The position numbers and the translations under genes are program-made. The notes under the pieces are model-generated. The model was given only the letters and a program-made list of their open reading frames with translations, did no database searches and was not told the origin of the DNA. From Georgenia sp. EYE_87 (GTDB lineage Bacteria; Actinomycetota; Actinomycetes; Actinomycetales; Actinomycetaceae), in NCBI RefSeq assembly GCF_023148685.1, contig NZ_JAHXNL010000010.1, forward strand, positions 62,001-126,000: a stretch of DNA of 64,000 bases. The letters are read 5' to 3'. This document shows, piece by piece, positions 30,677 to 38,137 of the stretch. Position 1 is the stretch's first letter, and each line of letters opens with the position of its first letter.

Positions 30677-30705
30677 TTGACGAACGAGGATGACACGCGT
30701 GTAAT
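30677..30705 (+). promoter_or_regulatory. Promoter of whiB
   Basis: TTGACG at 30677-30682 and TGTAAT at 30700-30705 are separated by exactly 17 bp, close to the sigma-70/SigA consensus and the best promoter in the window. It sits in an unusually AT-rich patch. Transcription would start near 30712, about 30 bp before the chosen GTG. The promoter overlaps an in-frame TTG, which argues against starting translation there. Confidence 0.65.
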
Positions 30706-30742
30706 TCAGGGGTCAGGTCCGCTGGAGGGAAGGGAAGAAGCC

Positions 30743-31066
30743 GTGTGGAACATTCTCGGTGATGGTCCGCTGACCTTCGGCATGCCGGAGGAGGCGCAGG
30801 GGGCCGAGGTGCTGAGCCTCATGGGCACCGACGTCCTCGACGAGGGCGCGCTCGCCTGGCAGGACCGTGCCCTGTGCGCGCAGACGGACCCCGAGGCGTT
30901 CTTCCCCGAGAAGGGCGGCTCCACCCGCGAGGCCAAGCGCGTGTGTACCTCCTGCGAGGTGCGTGCCGAGTGCCTCGAGTACGCGCTGGAGAACGACGAG
31001 CGGTTCGGCATCTGGGGCGGGCTGTCCGAGCGCGAGCGTCGCAAGCTCAAGCGCCGCGCCGTCTGA
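30743..31066 (+). CDS. whiB: WhiB-family iron-sulphur transcription factor (WhiB2-like)
   Basis: 107 residues from GTG 30743, preceded by a purine-rich AGGGAAGGGAAG. A longer frame begins at TTG 30677 but that codon lies in the -35 box of a good promoter, so it is rejected. The four cluster cysteines are C45, C68, C71 and C77 (LCAQTDPEAFFPEKGG, then CTSC and EC). The FGIWGGLSERERRKLKRR turn and basic tail are the DNA-binding end typical of Wbl proteins. The family binds a 4Fe-4S cluster and SigA; WhiB2/WhmD types act in cell division and septation. Assignment to WhiB2 rests on the neighbourhood and sequence feel, not on a search. Confidence 0.9.
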   Translation: MWNILGDGPLTFGMPEEAQGAEVLSLMGTDVLDEGALAWQDRALCAQTDPEAFFPEKGGSTREAKRVCTSCEVRAECLEYALENDERFGIWGGLSERERRKLKRRAV

Positions 31067-31083
31067 CCCGGCCGCCTCGCTTC

Positions 31084-34000
31084 ATGGCGGCCCAGACCAC
31101 CACACCCGTTCGGCCCTCCACGCTCGCCGTGGTGGTCAGCGCCGGCGTCTCCGTCTACCTCCAGCGCACGCTCGCCGCGCTCGCGGCCCAGACCCATCTG
31201 CCCGAGGTCGTCCTCGTGGTCGACGTCGGCGCGCCCGGACGCGACCTGGGCACCGGCGTGCCGGTCCACGACGCCGTGGCCGGCGCCCGCCTCGACGAGG
31301 TCACCCGTGTGCGCGTCGTCCGCGCGCCCGAGGCGGCCACGTTCGGCGAGGCCGTGCGCCAGGGCCTCGAGCAGTACGGCGAGCTCGTCGAGCGCGCCGC
31401 CGAGCGGGCCCGCAAGCGCGAGCGGGCCACCGGGTCGCTCAGCGGCTCCTGGTCGCGGGTGACCGGGGAGCTGACGCCGGTGACCACCGGGGAGATCCGC
31501 GCCGTGGGGGTGCTCGGGCACGCCCCCGACCCCGGGGCGCGCCCGGACTGGCTCTGGCTCCTGCACGACGACTCAGCGCCCCACCCGGCCGCGCTCGACC
31601 AGCTCCTCCACGCCGCGGAGTCCGGCCGCTCCGTCGCGATCCTTGGCGCCAAGCAGCGGGACTGGGCGGAGCCGGACCGGCTCCTCGAGGTCGGGGTCCG
31701 CGCCACCCGCACCGCGCGCCGCGTCGCCGACATCGAGCCCGGAGAGATCGACCAGGGTCAGCACGACCACCGCGAGGACGTCCTCGCCGTCGGCACCGCG
31801 GGCGCCCTGGTCCGGCGTGCCGTGTGGGAGGAGCTCGGCGGGACCGACCCGGCCCTCGGGCCGTTCGGCGACGGCCTCGAGCTCTCCCGACGCGCCCGCC
31901 TCGCCGGCCACCGCGTGGTCGTGGTGCCCACCGCCGTCGTCCACCACGCCCGGGCCTCCTACCTCGGGCTGCGGGGCGGGCCGACGGCGCAGCCGGGGGA
32001 GGCCCTGGCGGCCGACGGGCCGGACGCGCGCCGGTCCTTCCTGGCCCGCCGCCGGGCGCAGCTGTACAACGGCCTGGTCGCCGCCCCCGCGGCGCTCGTG
32101 CCGGTGCTCGTCGCGGGGCTCCTGCTGCTGGCGCCGCTGCGCGCCCTGTGGCGCGTGGCCACCAAGGAGATCGGGCTCGCCGGCGCGGAGATCGCCGCCG
32201 CGCTGGCCGTCCTCGCCCAGCTCGGCGCGCTCCGGCGGGCCCGGCGGCGGACGGCCCGCGTGCGCCGCATCCCGGCCCGGGCGCTCGTGCCGCTCCAGGC
32301 GAGCGGGCAGGAGATCCGGCGCGCCAAGCGGGACGTCCGCCGCACCGCCGCGGCCGCCCGCCACGCCGCCCAGGCCCCGAGCGAGCTCGAGATCGCCGAG
32401 CGTGCCGCGCTCGCGCGCCGCCGCCGCACGGGCGCCACCCTCACCCTGGTCCTCCTCACGGCCCTCGCGCTGGCGGCGTTCGCGCCGCTGGTCCTCGCCG
32501 GCCCGCTGACGGGCGGGGCCCTGCTGCCCGCCGACGCGACCTGGGGCGAGCTCTGGCGGGCCGCCCGCACCGACTGGGTCGGCGCGGGTGACGGTCACCC
32601 GGGGCCGGCCGACCCCCTGCTGCAGGTGCTGGCCGTGGCGATGCTGCCGCTGGCGCCGTTCGGGGCGTCGGCCAACGCGCTCGTCACCGCCCTGGTGGTC
32701 CTCGCCGTCCCGCTCGCCGGGCTCGGCGCGTGGTTCGCGGCCGGCGCGGCGACCCGCTCGGTGGGGCTGCGGGCCTGGGCGGCGGTGACCTGGGCGCTGG
32801 CCCCGGCCCTGCTGCTGGCCGCCGGGCAGGGCCGCCTCGGCGCCCTCCTCGCCCACGTGCTGCTCCCGTGGGTGGCGCTCGGGATCGCGCGCGCCGTGGC
32901 GGTCGACCGCCGCGACGTCGTGCTCTCGGGGATGGTCGGTGCCAGGCGCACCGCCCGCGCCCGTGCGGCCGAGGCCGCGCGCGCGGGAGAGGTGAGCCGG
33001 GATGCGGAGGTGCCGGACCTCGAGGGCCCCGCCGCGCCGGACGGCGCCGTCACCACCAGCCGCACCCGGGCGGGGTCGATCGCCGCGGGCGCCGGGGCGG
33101 CCCTGGCGCTGGCCGGCGCGGCGGCCGGCGCGCCCGTGCTGCTGCCGGCGTCGCTCGTGACCGTCGTCCTGCTCGCCCTGGTGGTCCCGCGGCGACGGCG
33201 GGTGCTGCTCGCCGTCCCGCTGCCTGCGCTCGTCGTGCTCGGCCCCCTCGTCGCGGCCGCCGTGAGCGACGTCGGGGCTGGCAGCTGGCGTCTGCTGCTC
33301 GCCGACCCCGGGGTGGCCCTCGCCTCCGACGCCGGACCCTCCTGGCTCGCCGTGCTCGGCTGGCCGGTCGAGCCCCCTCCGCTGCCCGGCCTCGGCGCTG
33401 ACGGCGCCGCGGCCGTCCTGGCGCAGTGGGGGACGGCGCTGGGCGGAGCCACGCTCGCCGTGGGCGCTCTGCTCGCGCTGCTGCGCGGGACCGGACGGGC
33501 GTGGGCCGTGCGCGCGGGCTGGCTGGTCGCGCTCGTGGGGCTGGTCGCCGCGCTGGTCGCGGCGCGCACCGACGTCGCCGTCGGCGCCGGGCCGGACGGC
33601 GTGACGCAGGTGGTGCGCGGCTGGGCCGGCCCCGGGACGTCGCTCGTGGTCCTGGGCCTGCTCGTCGCCGTCGTCTCGGCGGGGGACGGCCTGCGTGCCG
33701 CGCTGGGCAGCCGAACCTTCGGCGTCGGGCAGGTCGCTGTCGCGGTCCTGGCGCCGGTGCTCGTGCTCGGCCCCCTGGGCACCGCCGCCGGGTGGCTGGC
33801 CTCCGTCCACCAGGGCGGCGACGACGCACCTACGCAGGTCCTGGCCGTCCACGGACGGGGAGCCGCCCCGGTGCCCGCCGTCGCCGCCGAGATGCAGGGC
33901 TCGGGGGCCCGTTCGCGCGTGCTCGCCCTCAGCCCCGCGGGCGAGACCCTGCGCGCCGAGATCTGGCGCGGCGCCGGGCCGCAGCTGACGGCCGCGTCGG

Positions 34001-34662
34001 CCGTCGCGGCCCTGCGCGACCTCGCCCCGGACGAGCTCGACGCGGCGGACGCCGAGATCGCGCGGACCGTCGCCGCGATGTCCGTGGGCGCGGGCGAGGA
34101 CGTCGCCGAGGTGCTCGGGGGCCACGCCGTCGGCATCGTCGTCGTCCCGCCGGAGCCCGCCGACGTGCCCGCCGGCATGGAGCCGACCACCACCGAGCGG
34201 GCGGCGCTGATCGAGCAGCTCGACGCGACCGCGGGCCTCGACCGGGTCACCGAGAACGAGTCCGGCGTCATCTGGCGGGTCTCGCGCGAGTCCGGGCAGC
34301 CCGGCTCGGCCAGCTCGGTGGCGCGCGCCCGCGTGGTCGACGCGGACGGCGCCTGGGAGCAGGACGTCGAGGCGGGGCCGACCCGGATCGGCACCGAGCT
34401 GCCCTCCGGGCCCGAGGGTCGCACCCTCGTGCTCGCCGAGCGCGCCGACCCCGGCTGGCGCGCCTGGTACGACGGCCGGCCGCTGCGCGCGACCACCGAC
34501 GGGTGGCGCCAGGCCTTCGAGCTGCCCGCCCACACCGGCACTCTGACCGTGAGCCACGAGGCGCCGGGCGGCACGGCGTGGGCGTGGGTGCAGGGCATCG
34601 TCGTCGGCCTCACCGTGCTGCTGGCCCTGCCGATACGCCGACGCCGGACGGAGGTGGAGTGA
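31084..34662 (+). CDS. Very large family 2 glycosyltransferase with polytopic C-terminal half
   Basis: 1192 residues from ATG 31084, 17 bp after whiB; the upstream extension of the frame is the whiB shadow. Residues 1 to about 300 are a GT-A domain (LAVVVSAGVSVYLQRTLAAL, WLWLLHDDSAPHPAALDQL, FGDGLELSRRARLAGHRVV). A long Arg/Ala-rich and membrane-helical part follows, with a dozen or so hydrophobic segments. The end is an extracytoplasmic domain, DPGWRAWYDGRPLRATTDGW, then a final helix. That end resembles the terminus of the YfhO-like protein at 929-3766. Homologues sit beside whiB2 in many actinobacteria. Sugar and acceptor are unknown. The stop overlaps the next ATG by 1 bp (TGATG). Confidence 0.85.
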   Translation: MAAQTTTPVRPSTLAVVVSAGVSVYLQRTLAALAAQTHLPEVVLVVDVGAPGRDLGTGVPVHDAVAGARLDEVTRVRVVRAPEAATFGEAVRQGLEQYGELVERAAERARKRERATGSLSGSWSRVTGELTPVTTGEIRAVGVLGHAPDPGARPDWLWLLHDDSAPHPAALDQLLHAAESGRSVAILGAKQRDWAEPDRLLEVGVRATRTARRVADIEPGEIDQGQHDHREDVLAVGTAGALVRRAVWEELGGTDPALGPFGDGLELSRRARLAGHRVVVVPTAVVHHARASYLGLRGGPTAQPGEALAADGPDARRSFLARRRAQLYNGLVAAPAALVPVLVAGLLLLAPLRALWRVATKEIGLAGAEIAAALAVLAQLGALRRARRRTARVRRIPARALVPLQASGQEIRRAKRDVRRTAAAARHAAQAPSELEIAERAALARRRRTGATLTLVLLTALALAAFAPLVLAGPLTGGALLPADATWGELWRAARTDWVGAGDGHPGPADPLLQVLAVAMLPLAPFGASANALVTALVVLAVPLAGLGAWFAAGAATRSVGLRAWAAVTWALAPALLLAAGQGRLGALLAHVLLPWVALGIARAVAVDRRDVVLSGMVGARRTARARAAEAARAGEVSRDAEVPDLEGPAAPDGAVTTSRTRAGSIAAGAGAALALAGAAAGAPVLLPASLVTVVLLALVVPRRRRVLLAVPLPALVVLGPLVAAAVSDVGAGSWRLLLADPGVALASDAGPSWLAVLGWPVEPPPLPGLGADGAAAVLAQWGTALGGATLAVGALLALLRGTGRAWAVRAGWLVALVGLVAALVAARTDVAVGAGPDGVTQVVRGWAGPGTSLVVLGLLVAVVSAGDGLRAALGSRTFGVGQVAVAVLAPVLVLGPLGTAAGWLASVHQGGDDAPTQVLAVHGRGAAPVPAVAAEMQGSGARSRVLALSPAGETLRAEIWRGAGPQLTAASAVAALRDLAPDELDAADAEIARTVAAMSVGAGEDVAEVLGGHAVGIVVVPPEPADVPAGMEPTTTERAALIEQLDATAGLDRVTENESGVIWRVSRESGQPGSASSVARARVVDADGAWEQDVEAGPTRIGTELPSGPEGRTLVLAERADPGWRAWYDGRPLRATTDGWRQAFELPAHTGTLTVSHEAPGGTAWAWVQGIVVGLTVLLALPIRRRRTEVE

Positions 34663-36533
34663 TGCGCGAGGACCAGGGCCGCGGGCCGGGCCGCGAGGAG
34701 GACCCGGTCGGGGAGAACGTGGGGGAGCGGACGACGGCGGAGCCGGACGCAGCGGTGGACGGGACCGCGGCCGGCGAGACTGCCGAGCCCGGCGCCGACG
34801 TGCCCCCCACCGGCGCCTCCCCCGACGGGCCGGGTGAGCCGACCGCCGCGGACGCCGCCGCCGACGCTTCGCCCGAGGACGACGCCGTTACCGACGTTCC
34901 GCCCGAGGTCGACGCTGCCGACGCTTCGCCCGAGGACGACGCCGATCCGGCGGACGATGCCGCCCCGGTCGCGTCCGTGTCCGAGCCCCGCCCCTCGCGG
35001 CGGCGGAGCGTCGCCCGCGGCCTCGGCCTGACCGTCTCCGGCCTGGCGCTGGTCGCGGCCGCCGCCGGCGCCGTCGTCGGTGCCGCTGCCTGGCCGGCGG
35101 GCGAGCGGCAGCCGGTCGAGGCGGGGGTGGTTGACGTTCCCGCCGGGCCGGTCGCCGCGGTGTGCGCGGGTCCGCCCGCGCTCACGGCGGGAGAGGGGAT
35201 GTCGGTCGACCCCGAGCTCGACCCTGCCGACGTCACCCCCACCACGCTGACGCAGCTGCTCACCCTGCCCCGCGGGGACGCCGGAGCCGCCCAGGCCACC
35301 TACACCCCGCTCGACGGCGAGCCGCAGGAGCTCGCGCGCGCCGGGCAGGTCCGGGCGCTCGAGGTCCACGACGCCGGCGGCGGTGCGCTCCTGCGCGCCG
35401 AGCCGGTCGGTGACGTCGCCGCGCTCCCCGCCGGCGCCACCCTCACCCGCACCGACGCCGGGGACCTGCGCGGCCTGGCCGCCGCCCCGTGCCAGGGGCC
35501 GCAGAGCACCACCTGGCTGGTCGGCGGCGGCACGGACCTCGGCCAGAGCGCCCAGCTCGTGCTCACCAACACCGGTGACACGCCGGCCACCGTCACCGCG
35601 ACGATGTGGACGACCCTCGGCCTCGCCGACGCCGCCCGGCTCGCCGAGATCGTCGTCGCCCCGCACAGCGAGACGACCGTGCTGCTGGAGGGCGTCGCCA
35701 CCGGCGACCCCGCCCTCGCGCTGCGCGTGGACGCCACCGGCGGCCAGGTCGCCGCCCGAGTGCAGGACCACCAGCTCGACGGTCTCGTGGGAGCGGGCGT
35801 CGCCGTCGTCACCCCCGCCGCCCCGCCCGCGCTCACCGTGACGGTCCCCGGCGTGGTGCTGACCGAGTCCGGGACGGACGATCCCGCCGCCTCCGCCGTA
35901 CGCCTGGTCAACCCCGGCGAGGAGACGGCGACCGCGTCCGTGACCCTGCTCGGCCCCGACGGCGAGGTCGAGGTGCCCGGGGCCGAGGACGTCGTGCTCG
36001 ACCCCGGAGCCGTGCTCGACCTCACGCTCGCCGGCGTCGACGCCGGCGCGTACGCCGTCGAGATCACCGCCGACCGGCCGGTGACCGGCGCCGTCGTCCT
36101 GGCCCGGGTCGGCAGGGCCGGCGAGCTCGACCCCGACGTCCCGCCGGTCGAGCGGGCGTGGACCCCCGCGGCCGACCCGGCAGCCACAGGCGTCCTGCTC
36201 ACGCCGGGGCTCGGCGAGGTCGTCGACGCCGCGACCCTGACCCTGACCAACCCGGGCGCGGACGACGTCGAGACCGAGCTCGTCCCGGTCGGCGACGGCG
36301 GGACGCTGGGTGAGCCGGTGGGCGTCACCGTGCCCGGCCGCAGCACCGTCACCGCCGACGCCGCGAAGCTCGCCGGGGGGACGGTCGCCGTGCAGGTGCG
36401 TACCGAGGGAGGGACCGGCGTCCTCGCCGCCAGCGTGCTCACCGCGGAGGCGGGCGACGGCGAGCTGGTCAGCGTGCTGCCGCTCTCGCCGGACCCGCAC
36501 GCCGCCCGCTCGGTGCGCGTCGAGGTGCGCTGA
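34662..36533 (+). CDS. DUF5719 family membrane-anchored protein
   Basis: 623 residues from ATG 34662, overlapping the previous stop by 1 bp. The first ~115 residues are acidic, Asp/Glu/Ala/Pro-rich and repetitive (DASPEDDA twice). One membrane helix follows (about 122-148), then an extracytoplasmic beta-rich region made of repeated Ig-like units (LVLTNTGDTPATVTATMWT, VRLVNPGEETATASVTLLGP, LTLTNPGADDVETELVPV). This is the arrangement of DUF5719 proteins, which always follow the giant GT2 gene in related genomes. Coupled translation suggests the two products work together at the membrane. Function unknown. Confidence 0.82.
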   Translation: MREDQGRGPGREEDPVGENVGERTTAEPDAAVDGTAAGETAEPGADVPPTGASPDGPGEPTAADAAADASPEDDAVTDVPPEVDAADASPEDDADPADDAAPVASVSEPRPSRRRSVARGLGLTVSGLALVAAAAGAVVGAAAWPAGERQPVEAGVVDVPAGPVAAVCAGPPALTAGEGMSVDPELDPADVTPTTLTQLLTLPRGDAGAAQATYTPLDGEPQELARAGQVRALEVHDAGGGALLRAEPVGDVAALPAGATLTRTDAGDLRGLAAAPCQGPQSTTWLVGGGTDLGQSAQLVLTNTGDTPATVTATMWTTLGLADAARLAEIVVAPHSETTVLLEGVATGDPALALRVDATGGQVAARVQDHQLDGLVGAGVAVVTPAAPPALTVTVPGVVLTESGTDDPAASAVRLVNPGEETATASVTLLGPDGEVEVPGAEDVVLDPGAVLDLTLAGVDAGAYAVEITADRPVTGAVVLARVGRAGELDPDVPPVERAWTPAADPAATGVLLTPGLGEVVDAATLTLTNPGADDVETELVPVGDGGTLGEPVGVTVPGRSTVTADAAKLAGGTVAVQVRTEGGTGVLAASVLTAEAGDGELVSVLPLSPDPHAARSVRVEVR

Positions 36534-36603
36534 CCGACCGGCTCGCGTGCGTCGGCCGTTCACCTCCCGGCCATGACGAGTTCACGTGCCTACCATGCTC
36601 GGC

Positions 36604-37377
36604 ATGGACGCCCAGGGTCGGCCCGCCGGCGGGGTCGCCGACGTCGAGCGCGACCCGGCGCCGACCGGGCTCCCGTGGCGGGGCGTGCTGCTCGTCCTCT
36701 GCGCCGGCTCCCTCCTGCTCGTCGCGTCGAGCTGGGTCACCCTCGAGCTCGTCACTCACCCCTTCTTCCAGGTCGGCGGGGGCGGGCACGCGTACCTCAA
36801 CGTCGGCGTCGAGGGCAACGTGCCGAGCTGGTGGTCCGTCGCCATGCTCGTCGCGGGGGGCGCGGCTTTCCTCGCGGCAGGATGGCTGAGCCGGGCGACG
36901 GGCCACGGAAGGGTGCTCACGTGGTGGTCGGTGGGCGCGATCCTGGTGCTGTTCGCCCTGGACGAGGGCACCATGCTGCACGAGAAGCTCTACGAGCCGG
37001 CGCAGAGATTCGCCTCGACGGACGACATCCCCTTCGTGTGGCTCGTCCTGGGGGTTCCGCTGGCGGTCGCCGTCGTCGCGGTCTTCCTGCTCCTCGCGCG
37101 AGGACTGCCGCGGAGCACGCGCCAGCTGCTGGCCGTCGGCATCGTGGTCTTCTTCGCCGGGGCCGTGGGCCTGGAGGCGGTGGCCAGCTTCATGCACACG
37201 CGCGGGGCGGGGCAGAGCGCCGCGCTCGTCGCGATCTACCACGCGGAGGAGCTGCTGGAGATGCTCGGGGCCGCGCTCATCGCGGTCGCCCCGCTGCGGG
37301 CGGTGCACACCCGTCGACTCGAGGGCGGTCTCCTCCTGGACATGGCACCGGCTCACGCCGACGGGGACGGCGTCTGA
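36604..37377 (+). CDS. Polytopic membrane protein of unknown function
   Basis: 257 residues from ATG 36604; a second ATG at 36586 is possible. TACCAT at 36591-36596 lies 7 bp before the chosen ATG, which would give a leaderless message. About six membrane helices are visible, with acidic and histidine residues inside or near them (FALDEGTMLHEKLYEP, SFMHTRGAG, IYHAEELLEMLGAALIAVAP). The spaced HxxE/E...H residues resemble metal-binding membrane proteins but no family is recognised. It begins the stretch that appears inserted between the DUF5719 gene and the metallopeptidase gene. Confidence 0.7.
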   Translation: MDAQGRPAGGVADVERDPAPTGLPWRGVLLVLCAGSLLLVASSWVTLELVTHPFFQVGGGGHAYLNVGVEGNVPSWWSVAMLVAGGAAFLAAGWLSRATGHGRVLTWWSVGAILVLFALDEGTMLHEKLYEPAQRFASTDDIPFVWLVLGVPLAVAVVAVFLLLARGLPRSTRQLLAVGIVVFFAGAVGLEAVASFMHTRGAGQSAALVAIYHAEELLEMLGAALIAVAPLRAVHTRRLEGGLLLDMAPAHADGDGV

Positions 37378-37419
37378 GCGGGCGTGCCGAACCTCAGGAG
37401 CGCGACGGAGCCGCCGGGG

Positions 37420-38010
37420 TCACCTGCGCAGCAGCACGAGCCACTGCTCCGCCAGCGCCCGCACCACGGCGTCGAAGTTCGCGTCGTGCCCGCGCACGAT
37501 CGCGAAGTGAAAGTTCCGGTCGACGGACATCTCGAGGGCGACGGCGTGGACGTGGGCCTGCGCCCGGGCCGCCTCGTCGGGCTGCCGGTCGAGCAGTCGT
37601 GTCATCGACGCGGCCGTGCGCTGGACCATGGCGAACCACTCGTCGGCCACCGCGGGCTCGTTGGCGAGCGCCTGCTCCATCGCGGCGTACTCGTTGCGGG
37701 AACGTCGCCACTGCTCGGCGTGCCGGTGCAGCCAGGCGCTCACTGCTTCGAGATCTGGGTCGACCAGGGCGTCGAGGGCGCGGTAGTCGGCGGCCACCCC
37801 GGCCTCGAGGTCCCTCATGAGGCCGACGACGACCTCGGCCTTGGACCGGAAGTGGAGGTAGAAGGTCGCCCGGGAGACGCCGGCAGCGCGGGCGATGGCC
37901 TCGGCGCTCGTCGCCGGGTATCCCTGCTCGACGAAGAGCTCACGGGCCGCGCGCACGAGCTCCTCGCGGGTGGCCCGCTTCTGCTCGATCCTCGTCATCG
38001 GCGCAGCCAC
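37420..38010 (-). CDS. TetR family transcriptional regulator
   Basis: 196 residues from ATG 38010 (ATG 37998 is an alternative), with GAGGAG just upstream. The N-terminal helix-turn-helix is clear: ATREELVRAARELFVEQGY, TSAEAIARAAGVSRATFYLHF. The C-terminal ligand-binding domain is all-helical. A TAGGGT box at 38050-38055 on this strand, upstream of the gene and downstream of a strong hairpin, suggests its own promoter. It most likely represses the adjacent SDR-hydrolase-P450 operon and responds to that pathway's substrate; a palindromic candidate operator lies at 42639-42652. Confidence 0.88.
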   Translation of the reverse strand: MAAPMTRIEQKRATREELVRAARELFVEQGYPATSAEAIARAAGVSRATFYLHFRSKAEVVVGLMRDLEAGVAADYRALDALVDPDLEAVSAWLHRHAEQWRRSRNEYAAMEQALANEPAVADEWFAMVQRTAASMTRLLDRQPDEAARAQAHVHAVALEMSVDRNFHFAIVRGHDANFDAVVRALAEQWLVLLRR

Positions 38011-38058
38011 GCCATCTCCTCGCTCGGGGTAGGGGTCCGACGGTCCCGAACCCTAGCG

Positions 38059-38094
38059 GGGACGACGGCGCAGCCGCGCCTGCGCCGTCGTCCC
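38059..38094 (-). terminator. Strong hairpin after the P450 gene
   Basis: Perfect 15-bp arms at 38059-38073 and 38080-38094 enclose a 6-base loop. It lies 44 bp downstream of the P450 stop and before the TetR promoter. There is no T-run, as is common in actinobacteria. It should end transcription of the catabolic operon. Confidence 0.75.
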
Positions 38095-38137
38095 GGGGCG
38101 GGTCCGTCCCACCGCGGGGCGACGGACCGCCGCTCGC

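Noticed and set aside
32595-36563. A 1322-codon frame on the minus strand
   Set aside because: Low-complexity antisense shadow of the giant GT2 and DUF5719 genes, common at this GC content.
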